A DNA stretch of 64,000 nucleotides from Bacteroidota bacterium (GTDB lineage: Bacteria; Bacteroidota; Bacteroidia; Cytophagales; Cyclobacteriaceae): positions 1-64,000 of the forward strand of contig JAJRQT010000159.1 in NCBI GenBank assembly GCA_024280115.1, read 5' to 3'. The translations under genes were made by a program, and so were the position numbers. The notes beneath the pieces were generated by a model. It searched no databases and was not told where the DNA came from. It worked only from the letters and a program-made list of their open reading frames with translations. Below, in pieces: positions 18,361 to 28,370 of this stretch (the first letter of the stretch is position 1; every line of letters starts with the position of its first letter).

Positions 18361-19620
18361 ATGAAATACTTATTGATCTTATTGTTGCAAATACCGTTTT
18401 ATGCGTGGTCGCAGAGCGAAGTCTCGCTCGATTCGTGTATCAGTTGGGCATACCAAAATTTTGAGTATGAGCAACAGGCCATTTCGTATCGAACATCTGC
18501 TGATTTGGCAGATGAGAATGCAGGGAAATCATGGTACCCCCAATTGATACTAGATGGGAACGTTACCTATCAAAATGAAAACTTATCAATCCCCATTGCT
18601 GTTCCCGGATTTGAAGTTCCAACGGTACCATTAAATTTTAACCGGATACTTGTCAATTTTAGCCAGACAATTTACGATGGCAGCGTCACTGCCAATAAAA
18701 GAAAACTCGAAAAATCAAAATACTCGATTTTAGAAAAGAAAATTGAAACAGAAAAAATTCAGGTAAGGTCAAAGGTTACGGGCATTTACATGTCAATACT
18801 ACTAACTTCTGATAATATTGCGCTGCTGAATTCGAAAAGAAAGGTAGTTGCCGAGCGATTAAAAGTCATTAAATCGGCCTTGGAGTTCGGATCTGCTTCA
18901 CCATCAACGATAAAATCACTACAAGCTGAAATTCTAAAGGTTGATCAACAAATCATAGAAACAGAACACACTAAAAAAGCCCTGTTTTTATCACTATCGG
19001 AGATAACCGGCAAAACCTTATCATCAAATTCTAATGACTTAGAAACGCCTACACTTCTAATCGATTATGATAATAATGTAGAAAACAGGCCTGAAATACA
19101 GTTATTGGATATGCAAATTGAGAATTATGAATTTCAAAAAGAGATGATAGGGACCAGTCGAAATGTAAGGATCAATGCTTTTGGTAATATTGGAGGTGGA
19201 TTGCCAGGGTACGATATTTTTAAAGATGAAGTAGCTTTTATGGCGAAGATCGGTATAGGTTTCAAATGGAATATACTGGATTACGGTAAAGCAAAAAACG
19301 AAAAACAAATTTTAACAATGAATCAGAACATTGCTTTAAACGAACAAAACAGGGCACGGACACAGTTTGTCACTGAACTTAAAACACATCAGCAAGAGGT
19401 TATTAAAATGCAGGATCTCCTATCTAAAGACGATGAAATGATTAACCTCCGTTCTGAAATTACAAAGATAAAGGCATCTGAACTCGAGAATGGAACCATT
19501 ACATCAACCGATTATATTACTGAATTAAACATGGAAGAAGAAGCAAGGTTGAATCAAACAATTCACGAATTGAAACTTGTGCTCGCCCAACTTAATTATT
19601 TAACAATACAAGGAAAATAA
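18361..19620 (+). CDS. TolC-family outer membrane efflux protein
   Basis: A 419-residue protein with a Sec signal (KYLLILLLQIPFYAWSQS). The rest is long alpha-helical coiled-coil segments and two short beta-hairpin stretches (for example LDGNVTYQNENLSIPIAVPG), as in TolC-type channels, with the internal duplication expected of the family. The ATG at 18361 gives the signal peptide directly. It would form the outer-membrane duct for the ABC exporter encoded just downstream. Three bases separate its stop from the adaptor start, so the genes are co-transcribed. Confidence 0.88.
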   Translation: MKYLLILLLQIPFYAWSQSEVSLDSCISWAYQNFEYEQQAISYRTSADLADENAGKSWYPQLILDGNVTYQNENLSIPIAVPGFEVPTVPLNFNRILVNFSQTIYDGSVTANKRKLEKSKYSILEKKIETEKIQVRSKVTGIYMSILLTSDNIALLNSKRKVVAERLKVIKSALEFGSASPSTIKSLQAEILKVDQQIIETEHTKKALFLSLSEITGKTLSSNSNDLETPTLLIDYDNNVENRPEIQLLDMQIENYEFQKEMIGTSRNVRINAFGNIGGGLPGYDIFKDEVAFMAKIGIGFKWNILDYGKAKNEKQILTMNQNIALNEQNRARTQFVTELKTHQQEVIKMQDLLSKDDEMINLRSEITKIKASELENGTITSTDYITELNMEEEARLNQTIHELKLVLAQLNYLTIQGK

Positions 19621-19623
19621 ATT

Positions 19624-20520
19624 ATGAAAACAGGATTAATAACAACATTTGTAGCCATACTGCTCGTTTCAGCAGGTTGCAATCGAAATGAAGATTTAGC
19701 TGACGCCTATGGAAATTTTGAGGTGGACGAAACTGTGGTTTCATCCCTAATGGCGGGTGAATTGATGCAATTTGATATTGAGGAAGGTTCCTCCTATCAA
19801 TTGGGTCAGATGGTAGGATTTACCGATACCACTGATTTGCATTTGCTGAAACCTGAATTATACGCCAACCGAAAAGCAACGGCCAGCAAAACGGAAACTA
19901 TTTCGACACAGATTGAAGTACTGAAAAACCAACTATCAAATATCGAAAGAGAACATAAAAGAATAATTAATCTCGTGAAGGCGGGGGCTGCGACAAATCA
20001 GCAGCTAGATGATATCGAAGGACAAATCGATGTGGTGCATAGCCAGATCCGTAGTGCAAAATCACAGTATGCCGGAGTTTTGGCACAATTGGATGTGATT
20101 GATGCCAAGGTACAACAGTTGGAGGAAAAGATTAGAAAAAGCCGTATTGTCAATCCTATAAACGGAATAGTTCTTACAAAACTGGCTGAAGCCCATGAAT
20201 TTACTGCTCCCGGTAAACCATTGTACAAAATCGCCAATATCGATCAAATGGATCTGAGGGCATATGTGAGTGGTTCACAGCTTTCCATGATAAAATTGGG
20301 AGATACATTCACTATAAAAATTGATGGTGTCAATGGTAAAATGATAGAATATCCCGGTAAGGTGATTTGGGTATCCTCAGAGGCCGAATTTACTCCCAAG
20401 ACCATACAAACCAAGGAAGAGCGGGTAGATTTGGTGTATGCAGTAAAGATCAGGGTAAAAAACGATGGGCGCATTAAGATCGGAATGCCTGGTGAATTGT
20501 GGTTAAATATTTCTGAATAA
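19624..20520 (+). CDS. HlyD/membrane-fusion efflux adaptor (lipoprotein)
   Basis: A 298-residue periplasmic adaptor. The leader MKTGLITTFVAILLVSAGC is a lipoprotein signal (Cys at 19). Central coiled coil (about 75-165; KNQLSNIEREHKRI) with a lipoyl-like beta domain after it (IVNPINGIVLTKLAEAHEFT) and a beta-barrel C terminus. It links the inner-membrane ABC transporter to the TolC-like channel. Its stop overlaps the next gene's start by one base (TAATG). Confidence 0.9.
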   Translation: MKTGLITTFVAILLVSAGCNRNEDLADAYGNFEVDETVVSSLMAGELMQFDIEEGSSYQLGQMVGFTDTTDLHLLKPELYANRKATASKTETISTQIEVLKNQLSNIEREHKRIINLVKAGAATNQQLDDIEGQIDVVHSQIRSAKSQYAGVLAQLDVIDAKVQQLEEKIRKSRIVNPINGIVLTKLAEAHEFTAPGKPLYKIANIDQMDLRAYVSGSQLSMIKLGDTFTIKIDGVNGKMIEYPGKVIWVSSEAEFTPKTIQTKEERVDLVYAVKIRVKNDGRIKIGMPGELWLNISE

Positions 20521-21440
20521 TGGTTCGTTTCGAACATATTAGTAAATCATACGAGGGAAACCCTGCTGTAAATGACATTAATTTCCGTGTCGAAAAGGGA
20601 GAATTATTCGGACTGATCGGCCCGGACGGCGCTGGGAAAAGTACCTTATTCAGAATCTTGACCACCGTATTATTGCCAGATGTCGGGCATGCTTATTTCA
20701 AAGACCGCGATGTGGTAGATGACTACCGATATGTGCGCAGAAATGTAGGGTATATGCCTGGCAAATTTTCATTATACCAGGATTTGAGCGTGAAAGAAAA
20801 CTTAAAGTTTTTTGCCACAATTTTCAATACTACCATAGCTGAAAATTATGATCTCATAAAAGATATCTACGAACAATTGGAACCTTTTGAATCCAGAAGA
20901 GCGGGGGCCTTAAGCGGCGGTATGAAGCAAAAGCTGGCCTTGAGCTGTGCTTTAATTCACAAGCCTGAAGTATTAGTGCTCGATGAACCAACATTCGGAG
21001 TAGATGCAGTATCACGTCGTGAATTCTGGGATATGCTGAAGTCTTTGAAGGCAAAGGGGGTGACCATCCTGGTTTCAACTCCTTATATGGATGAAGCGGC
21101 ATTATGCGACCGGGTAGCCCTTATTCAGGATGGAAACATCCTAAAGATCAATACGCCAGATGGGATTATTGATCAATTTGGAAAACAGCTATATAAAGTG
21201 GTTACTCAACATATATATCAGGCTCTGCAGGCATTAGAAAAAATTAGCGATGAATGGCATGCCTATTCATTCGGACAGGAAATACACATTTATTCAAGTA
21301 AATCGCTCAATATTGCGGACTTAAAGGGTCAATTGGTTTCTATGGGAATTGATGATGTACAAATAGAAATTGGAAAACCTCTGATTGAAGATTGTTTTAT
21401 GGATCTGATGGTCAGTGAAAAAACAGAAGATTATGTCTGA
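20520..21440 (+). CDS. ABC transporter ATPase subunit 1 (drug/efflux type)
   Basis: A 306-residue ATPase with Walker A GPDGAGKST, Q-loop region YMPGKFSLYQDL, signature LSGGMKQ, Walker B VLVLDEPTFGVD, and a switch region ILVSTPYMDEAALCD with Thr where His is usual. The C-terminal extension (about 215-306) is typical of DrrA/CcmA-type exporters. Start overlaps the adaptor stop by one base; end overlaps the next ATPase by eight bases (ATGTCTGA). Together with the second ATPase and two ABC-2 permeases it forms a YbhFSR/YhiI-like pump. Confidence 0.9.
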   Translation: MVRFEHISKSYEGNPAVNDINFRVEKGELFGLIGPDGAGKSTLFRILTTVLLPDVGHAYFKDRDVVDDYRYVRRNVGYMPGKFSLYQDLSVKENLKFFATIFNTTIAENYDLIKDIYEQLEPFESRRAGALSGGMKQKLALSCALIHKPEVLVLDEPTFGVDAVSRREFWDMLKSLKAKGVTILVSTPYMDEAALCDRVALIQDGNILKINTPDGIIDQFGKQLYKVVTQHIYQALQALEKISDEWHAYSFGQEIHIYSSKSLNIADLKGQLVSMGIDDVQIEIGKPLIEDCFMDLMVSEKTEDYV

Positions 21441-22179
21441 TAACCTGGCAATTATAGCAACAGATCTCACTAAAAAATTTGGTGATTTTGTGGCAGTTGA
21501 TGCCATTACCTTTGAAGTGAAAAAAGGCGAAATATTTGGTTTTCTCGGTGCCAACGGTGCGGGAAAAACAACCGCGATAAAAATGTTGTGCGGACTTTCA
21601 AGACCTACCTCCGGACAAGCCATAATCTCAGGTTTTGATATTTATTCTCAATCTGAGCTTATTAAAAAGAATATCGGGTATATGAGCCAGCATTTTTCAC
21701 TTTACCAGGATATGACCATTCGGGAAAATATTCGCTTTTACGGTGGTATTTATGGCTTGAAATCCAAAGATATCAAAACCAGAGGAAGCAAGTTGATCCA
21801 AGAACTGGAGCTCGAAGACTACGCTGATCGATTTGTTGGTGAATTGCCATTAGGATGGAAGCAAAAACTTGCTTTTTCTATCGCAATTATTCACAATCCC
21901 GGAATTGTTTTTCTTGATGAGCCTACAAGTGGCGTAGATCCAATAACACGAAGGCAGTTTTGGAACATGATTTATAAAGCAGCAGCTCGTGGAATAACCG
22001 TTTTTGTAACAACCCACTACCTCGAAGAAGCGGAATACTGTAATCGGGTCTCGATCATGGTAGATGGAGAAATGCGTGATTTTGATACACCGCGGGAGCT
22101 GATGAAAAAGTATAATAAACCAACGATGAACGATGTTTTTCTGCACATGGCTGTACGCAGCAAACGTAAAGGAGACTAG
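21433..22179 (+). CDS. ABC transporter ATPase subunit 2, degenerate signature motif
   Basis: A 248-residue ATPase with Walker A GANGAGKTT, Walker B IVFLDEPTSGVD and switch His in VTTHYLEEAEYC. The ABC signature is degenerate, reading LPLGWKQK in place of LSGGxKQ, a variant I recall from the second ATPase half of YbhF-like pumps. The ATG at 21433 (MSDNLAI) overlaps the preceding stop by eight bases; an in-frame ATG at 21415 is further upstream and less likely. It pairs with the ATPase encoded just before. The stop is TAG. Confidence 0.88.
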   Translation: MSDNLAIIATDLTKKFGDFVAVDAITFEVKKGEIFGFLGANGAGKTTAIKMLCGLSRPTSGQAIISGFDIYSQSELIKKNIGYMSQHFSLYQDMTIRENIRFYGGIYGLKSKDIKTRGSKLIQELELEDYADRFVGELPLGWKQKLAFSIAIIHNPGIVFLDEPTSGVDPITRRQFWNMIYKAAARGITVFVTTHYLEEAEYCNRVSIMVDGEMRDFDTPRELMKKYNKPTMNDVFLHMAVRSKRKGD

Positions 22180-22330
22180 AAAGGGTACAGTGGCAGTTGG
22201 CAATGGCAGGGAAAAGGAATTAACTAATTGAAAAATAATGATAAAGGCTAAAATGAAAGTTTGTTTAGTAAAAAGTAGCATCTCACCATACGGGCATATT
22301 ATCCGCCCTATGAAAATGTTCTGCTGGCAA

Positions 22331-22367
22331 TCATTATCGCATTATAGCATTACATCATTGTAGCATT
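22331..22367. repeat. Paired TCATTRTHGCATT repeats
   Basis: TCATTATCGCATT (22331) and TCATTGTAGCATT (22355), 13 bp each, lie in the 200-base gap between the ATPase and permease genes, just before the permease start. The same motif occurs twice at 43260-43288. No gene is seen in 22180-22379. Confidence 0.4.
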
Positions 22368-22379
22368 CAAGCATTGAAT

Positions 22380-23483
22380 ATGAAAGAATTTATTGCATTT
22401 ATAAAGAAGGAGTTTTATCACATTTTTCGAGACAGGCGAACATTGTTGGTGTTATTCGGCATGCCATTGGCACAGCTTTTATTATTTGGATATGCCATCA
22501 CTACTGAAGTGACCAATGCCGATCTGGCTGTATATAATCAATCTTCCGGACAATTTACAAACCAGCTGGTTGACAAACTGGTATCTTCAGATTTTTTCAA
22601 TCTGACTGAAAACGTTCATTCAAAAGATGAAATGATGGATGTTTTCAGGAAAAGTAAAGCAAAGATTATTGTTGTAATTCCTCCTGATTTCGAACAAAAG
22701 TTTAACAGACGCGAGGCGCAAATTCAATTGATTGCAGATGGTTCTGATCCTAACCTGGCAAGTATCTTAACAAACAGCGCTACCGGAATAATTATGACAT
22801 GGATGAAAGGGCATGCCGGCAATGCAATGCAGATTGAAACCATTAACAACGAGGTCAGGTGGCATTATAACCCTGAACTCAAAAGTGTTTCGATGTTTGT
22901 ACCCGGCGTAATCACGATTATTTTAATGTTGGTATCCGCCATGTTATCATCCATTTCTATCACCAGAGAAAAAGAACTGGGGACCATTGAAATATTATAT
23001 GTTTCTCCTTTGAAACCCGTCACGATCATCATTGGTAAATTGGTGCCGTTTATTATTCTATCCATATTCAACGCAGCTTTTATCCTTTTGATGGCTTACA
23101 TCATATTCAGTGTGCCCGTCAATGGGAGTATTATGCTATTATTATTAGAGAGTCTGCTGTTCATTATTACTGCCTTAAGTCTGGGTGTCTTGATTTCAAC
23201 GGTTTCTGAAACACAGCAAACTGCGCTGATGCTGTCATTGTTTGGATTAATGCTGCCTACAATTTTGTTGTCGGGCTTTATTTTCCCGATATCGAGTATG
23301 CCCCTACCCTTGCAGATCATAAGTAATGTAATACCCGCGAAATGGTTTCTGATCATTATCAAAGACATCATGCTTAAAGGTGTTGGGATTATGTATGTAT
23401 GGAAAGAAACCCTCGTTTTAGTTGGAATGACTATCGGGTTGATTGGCTTAAGTATCAAAAAATATAACATCCGTTTGCAATGA
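22380..23483 (+). CDS. ABC-2 type permease subunit 1
   Basis: About 367 residues: a cytoplasmic N terminus (MKEFIAFIKKEFYHIFRDRR, an ABC-2 hallmark), one membrane segment, a large extracytoplasmic domain (about 50-170), then five membrane segments with IIITREKELGTIE-like coupling region (SITREKELGTIEILYVSPL). The ATG at 22380 is preferred to a TTG at 22374. It forms the membrane part of the efflux pump with the next gene, overlapping its start by four bases (ATGA). Confidence 0.9.
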   Translation: MKEFIAFIKKEFYHIFRDRRTLLVLFGMPLAQLLLFGYAITTEVTNADLAVYNQSSGQFTNQLVDKLVSSDFFNLTENVHSKDEMMDVFRKSKAKIIVVIPPDFEQKFNRREAQIQLIADGSDPNLASILTNSATGIIMTWMKGHAGNAMQIETINNEVRWHYNPELKSVSMFVPGVITIILMLVSAMLSSISITREKELGTIEILYVSPLKPVTIIIGKLVPFIILSIFNAAFILLMAYIIFSVPVNGSIMLLLLESLLFIITALSLGVLISTVSETQQTALMLSLFGLMLPTILLSGFIFPISSMPLPLQIISNVIPAKWFLIIIKDIMLKGVGIMYVWKETLVLVGMTIGLIGLSIKKYNIRLQ

Positions 23484-24595
23484 GAATATTAAAATTTTTA
23501 CTACAAAAGGAGTTTTTGCAAATCTTCAGAAATAAGGCCATGCTGCCCATCATCTTTGTATTGCCGGTGATACAGCTGGTCGTACTGACCTACGCTGCGG
23601 ATTTTGAACTGGAAAATATTTCGTATGTATTTGTGGACAACGACCATTCGCAGGAATCAGAAAACCTGATGGCCCAATTCAATGCTTCCAAATACTTTCG
23701 TAACAAGGGAGCAAAGGTAGATTTCAATACTGGAATGGAGGCGCTCGATCACAACCAGGCCACCTTGCTGCTTCGGATTCCGCGGGGGTTTGCCGAAAAA
23801 TTACAAAAAGAAAAGAAAGCCTCGCTGATGTTGGATGTCAATAGTATTGATGGACAGGCAGCCACTTTATCGTACAGCTATGCATCCGAGATTATCAATG
23901 ATTTCAGCAATAATATAGTTCAAAAATGGAATGGGTTGCCCAATAAGGTTGTTTTACCGGTAAATGTAGTTTCGAGATACTGGTTTAATGAAGAGATGGA
24001 ATATAAAAATCTAATGGTTCCGGGAATATTGGCATTATTGGTCACCATGGTCGGAATGTTTTTGTCGGCCATGAACATTGTGCGCGAAAAAGAAATCGGC
24101 ACCATCGAGCAAATCAATGTTACTCCAATTAACAAAGTTTACTTTTTAATTGGCAAACTCACACCCTTCTGGGTGATTTCCATATTTGAGTTGAGCTTTG
24201 GTTTAATCATCGGAAAATTGATTTTTGATATCCCGATAAACGGCAGTTTGCCATTGCTATATGCTTATACCTCCATTTATCTTTTGGTCATTTTGGGTAT
24301 CGGTTTGTGGATTTCCACCTTAACCGATACACAGCAACAAGCTATGTTCCTCGCCTGGTTTTTTATCGTGATATTCATATTGATGAGCGGTTTGTTTACT
24401 CCGATAGAAAATATGCCCGGATGGGCCCAAAAGCTTACGTGGATTAATCCAATCGCATTTTATATTAAAGTAATAAGGGCTGTATTACTTAAAGGAAGTA
24501 CATTTGCTGATATACAAATGGATTTTGTAATTATGTCAGTATTCGCAGTTGTAGTCCTTACTTTGGCAACATTAAGTTACAAAAAGAGAGTTTAA
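23480..24595 (+). CDS. ABC-2 type permease subunit 2
   Basis: A 371-residue paralogue of the preceding permease with the same layout: MRILKFLLQKEFLQIFRNK, an extracytoplasmic domain, then five segments with NIVREKEIGTIEQINVTPI. The four-base ATGA overlap indicates coupled translation and a heterodimeric membrane channel. It is the last gene of the efflux operon; a 179-base gap with a small hairpin element follows. Confidence 0.9.
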   Translation: MRILKFLLQKEFLQIFRNKAMLPIIFVLPVIQLVVLTYAADFELENISYVFVDNDHSQESENLMAQFNASKYFRNKGAKVDFNTGMEALDHNQATLLLRIPRGFAEKLQKEKKASLMLDVNSIDGQAATLSYSYASEIINDFSNNIVQKWNGLPNKVVLPVNVVSRYWFNEEMEYKNLMVPGILALLVTMVGMFLSAMNIVREKEIGTIEQINVTPINKVYFLIGKLTPFWVISIFELSFGLIIGKLIFDIPINGSLPLLYAYTSIYLLVILGIGLWISTLTDTQQQAMFLAWFFIVIFILMSGLFTPIENMPGWAQKLTWINPIAFYIKVIRAVLLKGSTFADIQMDFVIMSVFAVVVLTLATLSYKKRV

Positions 24596-24693
24596 CGATC
24601 TGGACCCTGCATTAATTGTTGTCAATAAGTTCGTAAATATTTCATTAAATTTAATTCCATTAACTCAAAGATATTTGATTTTTCCCTTTCCAC

Positions 24694-24723
24694 ACACCTT
24701 CTCCAAAGAGGGGAAATAGGTGT
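24694..24723. repeat. Short hairpin with CTCCAAAG core (element C)
   Basis: ACACCT (24694-24699) pairs with AGGTGT (24718-24723) around CTTCTCCAAAGAGGGG. The core resembles CTCTCCAAAGGGAGAG in element B. It lies after the efflux operon and could act as a weak terminator; its outer limits are unclear. Confidence 0.4.
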
Positions 24724-24774
24724 TTTAATCTGTGATATTGCAGCATAAAAAGTTAATAATAAGATACTGATAAA

Positions 24775-25218
24775 ATGATTAGAATATTAACAATAATCTT
24801 CACTTTACTAATTCCTTCAGCTTCTGTGTTTAAAAAACCTAACGAGATGTATTCTATTACGGTAGAGGTACATGAATTAAGAAATTCGAAAGGTGAGATC
24901 CAATTTGCCCTGTATAATAAAGAAGGCTCTATTCCCGATAAAGACTATTCAAAAATTTTCAAAAAGTTAACCGGGGAAATAATCGAAAACTCATCGTCCG
25001 TAACTTTTGCAAATGTGCCGGAAGGAACGTACGCCGTGAATATTCTGCACGATGAAGATAAAAATGGGAAAATAGACAAAGGATTGATATTGCCAAAAGA
25101 AGGTATTGGCTTTTCAAACTACCAATCAATCGGTTTGACACATCGTCCAAATTTTTCAAAGGCAAGTTTTGTATTAAAGTCAGACACAACTATTTCGATA
25201 AAGGTTATTTATATGTGA
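24775..25218 (+). CDS. DUF2141 exported protein (1)
   Basis: A 147-residue protein with an N-terminal signal (IRILTIIFTLLIPSAS). The mature part shows the DUF2141 pattern: VHELRNSKGEIQFALYN, a central VPEGTYAVNILHDEDKNGKID turn and a beta-strand C terminus. Function of the family is not established; members are periplasmic or surface beta proteins. The DEDKNGKID loop looks capable of binding a divalent cation. A second copy lies at 43377-43796. Confidence 0.8.
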   Translation: MIRILTIIFTLLIPSASVFKKPNEMYSITVEVHELRNSKGEIQFALYNKEGSIPDKDYSKIFKKLTGEIIENSSSVTFANVPEGTYAVNILHDEDKNGKIDKGLILPKEGIGFSNYQSIGLTHRPNFSKASFVLKSDTTISIKVIYM

Positions 25219-25382
25219 AAACTAAATATTGTTTCAATGGAAACTTAACAATTTGTTTTAGAACTCACCTTGACTCATTACCTGTCGATGCATCAGAAAT
25301 TCAAATCCGCTTTATTTTCTCCTCAAAAAAAAGCATTTTGCATTCTGGATAGTAATTGAAGATTTATATAGATCATAGAATT

Positions 25383-26648
25383 GTGAATAAAACAGCCTCC
25401 CTCTTATTGTTTATAATATATGTAGCATTCGTTTCGTGCAATAAAAACAGTAAAAATAGTTTGACCTTATTGAAAGTCACAGAACTTGGCTCTGCAAAGA
25501 TATCGGATTCAGCTATTGTAAATGTTTTACGAAAACAGATAAATAAAAATATTGAAATTAAATATGATCTGTCTGAAGACATTGCACTCAAAAGCCTGAG
25601 CAATAAAACTGTTGACCTGGCCATTATTCCGAATAATACAAGTATTGATGATCCTGAACTTGAAGTCCGCACTATCGTCCCTTTATTACCTCGCATATTA
25701 GTATTAATGGGTCATAAAATCCCTGAGTATCAGGAAGGTGACTTAAAAGGATTGCTTGAAAATAACACCCTTATTTATGAAGATATGTCGCGCATAGACA
25801 GTATCTTTTTTAAGGATTTATTTACGAATTTCAATATCGATGCCCAGAAGATTTCTGGCTATACGGCTAAAAACATTGATATAAATAATTGGTCGGACTC
25901 TTGCTTTGTTTATGTTGGGTTAACCCATTTGCACAATCCCCTCATGATTAAGTTGATTGATCTGGGCGCCGATTTTATTTCTATTGATAAAGTCTCCAAC
26001 TTGGGTAAGGGATCATCTGCTGAAGGTTTTAAATTAACCTTTCCAAGTTCATATCCTTTCATACTTCCAAAATCATTCTACAAAGGGATACCGGATAGAC
26101 CAATTTTAACTATTGCCATTCGGGATATATTGGTTGGTCTCAGTGATTTAGATAAAACCGTTGTTTATGATATTGCGAAAACTATTATAGAAAATAAAGC
26201 TCAATTAATTCAATTTGATAATATTTACAACATGCTGGAAACTCAGTTTAGCGAGAATAATTATTCATTTCCGTTGCATCAGGGTACTGAGCAATATTTA
26301 ACTCGAAACAGACCATCTTTATGGACGCGATATGCAGCTATAATATGGCCATTTGTTTCAATGGTTGCAATTTTCGCCAGCGCTTTTGCCTCCTTCCAAA
26401 ATCGAATGCGGGTTCGTCGAAAGCTGAGAATAGAATCATTTTATAAGGTCTTATTGCGCATACGTAAAAGGGCGATCGAGGATAAGGAAAACAACAACAC
26501 TGAGGAATTATTGGCTGAAATGGAAAACCTCCGTTCAAAAGCATTTGATGCATTAATGGACAACAAACTTCTCGCAAGAGAATCTTTTAAAATATTTCTT
26601 GAGCTTTATAGTGAAATTAAAGTTGAGATAATGGAGACTGATCAATAA
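25383..26648 (+). CDS. TAXI-type solute-binding protein with C-terminal membrane anchor
   Basis: The GTG at 25383 gives a good lipoprotein signal (NKTASLLLFIIYVAFVSC); a TTG at 25356 would only add nine residues. The body (about 30-310) resembles TAXI/TRAP substrate-binding proteins (SLSNKTVDLAIIPNNTSIDD, FPSSYPFILPKSFYKG). After FPLHQGTEQYLTRNRPSLW comes one membrane segment (IIWPFVSMVAIFASAFASF) and an 80-residue charged cytoplasmic tail. No TRAP permease genes are adjacent, so a sensing role is possible. Family assignment is moderately sure. Confidence 0.7.
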   Translation: MNKTASLLLFIIYVAFVSCNKNSKNSLTLLKVTELGSAKISDSAIVNVLRKQINKNIEIKYDLSEDIALKSLSNKTVDLAIIPNNTSIDDPELEVRTIVPLLPRILVLMGHKIPEYQEGDLKGLLENNTLIYEDMSRIDSIFFKDLFTNFNIDAQKISGYTAKNIDINNWSDSCFVYVGLTHLHNPLMIKLIDLGADFISIDKVSNLGKGSSAEGFKLTFPSSYPFILPKSFYKGIPDRPILTIAIRDILVGLSDLDKTVVYDIAKTIIENKAQLIQFDNIYNMLETQFSENNYSFPLHQGTEQYLTRNRPSLWTRYAAIIWPFVSMVAIFASAFASFQNRMRVRRKLRIESFYKVLLRIRKRAIEDKENNNTEELLAEMENLRSKAFDALMDNKLLARESFKIFLELYSEIKVEIMETDQ

Positions 26649-26769
26649 GCTCTGGTAATCAGTGGTTTATGTATCCTAATATAAATCTGATTCTAAAGGA
26701 TCAAAGTCGATTTATTTCATAACTCACTTCCCGGACCTAAATGTAAATTAGCAGAAATTGTTTAAATAA

Positions 26770-28242
26770 TTACCTCATTGATGCCCGCACCATCGCCATG
26801 TGATCCAGGTAAACCAGCATCTCCAGAGTGACACTCTTATCCGACATTATTCTCTGTCTGTAAATATCGAGTACCAATTGCTGCACCTTCTGATTTTGCG
26901 GTTCACAATCATATGCCCAGTCAGCAAAATGCGAGGATAAGGCGAGGTCCTCTTTCAACAAGTCCCTACAAAATTCCACCAATTTATCTGTCCCTCCCGC
27001 AAGCTCCACAATTTTTTTGGCTTGCAATTCGAGGGTTGCGGGTGACCAATGTGATGGAATATCATCCCACCATCCGGTATATTGACGTATGATCATTTTA
27101 CTGATATCCTTTGCGGTCACATATCTTTCTTCAAGCAAAGGATGATCTTTTAAATGAGTAGGTAATTCCACGGATTGAAAAATTTGATCTTTCCGCAAAC
27201 CGGCATTCAGCCCTTCGATCGTCTGGGTAAAAATATACTCCAAGGCCTGATTCAAAACCAGTAAACTTTCCTGAATAATTCGCGGTTCGTCTATTACTCC
27301 ACCGTGAGAAGGTATCAGAATATCCGGTTTCAATTCTGCCATGGCCTTTATCGCACCAATCCACGATTCAACATCTCTTTGAACTCTTTTTCCGTTTCCT
27401 GCATTAGGTAAAAATCCCTGGTAATAGTCAGCAGAAATCATAATTTTCTTTTCTGGTAACCACACAAAAAGCTGATCATCGGTTTCTCCATTGTAATGCT
27501 TTAATTCAAATTTAATTCCTCCTATTTCAAATGTGAGTTCATCCTCAAAATAGACAGTTGGCCAAACCATATCCGTAGAATCATTTGGCAATTGAATAGC
27601 TGGCTGACTCATATATTTGGCAATAGATTCCCTAAGCATAATATATCTTCTGAATCTTTTTCCCAGGTTTTTATGCGCAATGATTTCAGGTTTTTCACCA
27701 GCTTCAATTAATGCCCAGGTTCCATAGCAGTGATCAACGTGGCCGTGGGTGTAAATAATGGTATGGATGGGTTTATTGCTAATACTCCGAATGGCACTCA
27801 GTAATGCTGGTCCTGCAGGCTTCATTCCTGTATCGACAAGTACTAATCCATCACTGGTCTCGATTAAAGTACAATTTACAATCGGCATCCTGATCATCCA
27901 TACATTTGAAGATACTTTATGGACTTCGGTTTTTTCCTTAATATCCTCTATTGCTGATTCATCTTTTGAAAACATATTTTGAGCCGCTGCAATTGAAAAA
28001 TTATCATTTCCAAAAGATCCTCCCTTCATAATTTGCCCTACTAATTCCGGGTTTTCCATCAATACCAGTTTCCTCCCGTCAATATGCATTGCATCTGAAA
28101 TGGTACCGGTGACACTTCGTTTTATCTTTTCAGAAAGGGCATCTATTTGATATGACCTGTTTGATTTACCGGTAAAAAAACCTGCCAGAAAAATAAATAT
28201 AATCACAAGTCCAAAGACCGGTACTTTAAAAATCAGCTTCAT
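26770..28242 (-). CDS. MBL-fold hydrolase, alkylsulfatase-like, membrane-anchored
   Basis: A 490-residue protein with an N-terminal hydrophobic anchor (VFGLVIIFIFLAGFF). The metallo-beta-lactamase motif HGHVDH lies at about 166-171, preceded by LVLVDTGMKPAG. Further ligands are suggested by SADYYQGF and PSHGGV. The C-terminal half has the helical alkylsulfatase-dimerisation character (WWDDIPSHWSPATLELQAKK). SdsA1-type sulfatases are about 650 residues and end in an SCP2-like domain, which is missing here, so I call it alkylsulfatase-like only. It follows the second oxidoreductase gene on the same strand after 128 bases. Confidence 0.78.
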   Translation of the reverse strand: MKLIFKVPVFGLVIIFIFLAGFFTGKSNRSYQIDALSEKIKRSVTGTISDAMHIDGRKLVLMENPELVGQIMKGGSFGNDNFSIAAAQNMFSKDESAIEDIKEKTEVHKVSSNVWMIRMPIVNCTLIETSDGLVLVDTGMKPAGPALLSAIRSISNKPIHTIIYTHGHVDHCYGTWALIEAGEKPEIIAHKNLGKRFRRYIMLRESIAKYMSQPAIQLPNDSTDMVWPTVYFEDELTFEIGGIKFELKHYNGETDDQLFVWLPEKKIMISADYYQGFLPNAGNGKRVQRDVESWIGAIKAMAELKPDILIPSHGGVIDEPRIIQESLLVLNQALEYIFTQTIEGLNAGLRKDQIFQSVELPTHLKDHPLLEERYVTAKDISKMIIRQYTGWWDDIPSHWSPATLELQAKKIVELAGGTDKLVEFCRDLLKEDLALSSHFADWAYDCEPQNQKVQQLVLDIYRQRIMSDKSVTLEMLVYLDHMAMVRASMR

Positions 28243-28370
28243 CGTAAATTCAATTTTAATATGCTAAAAAATTCACTATAGGCAGATAATATACCTATTT
28301 CCAATGGGTGACACCAATCGGCGTTTGATGAATAAGATGCAATAAACAAAAACGAGTTTCTTATGAAACT

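Noticed and set aside
20062-20247. Antisense genes opposite the efflux operon
   Set aside because: Open frames on the other strand here overlap well-conserved coding sequence and have no recognisable content; treated as shadows.
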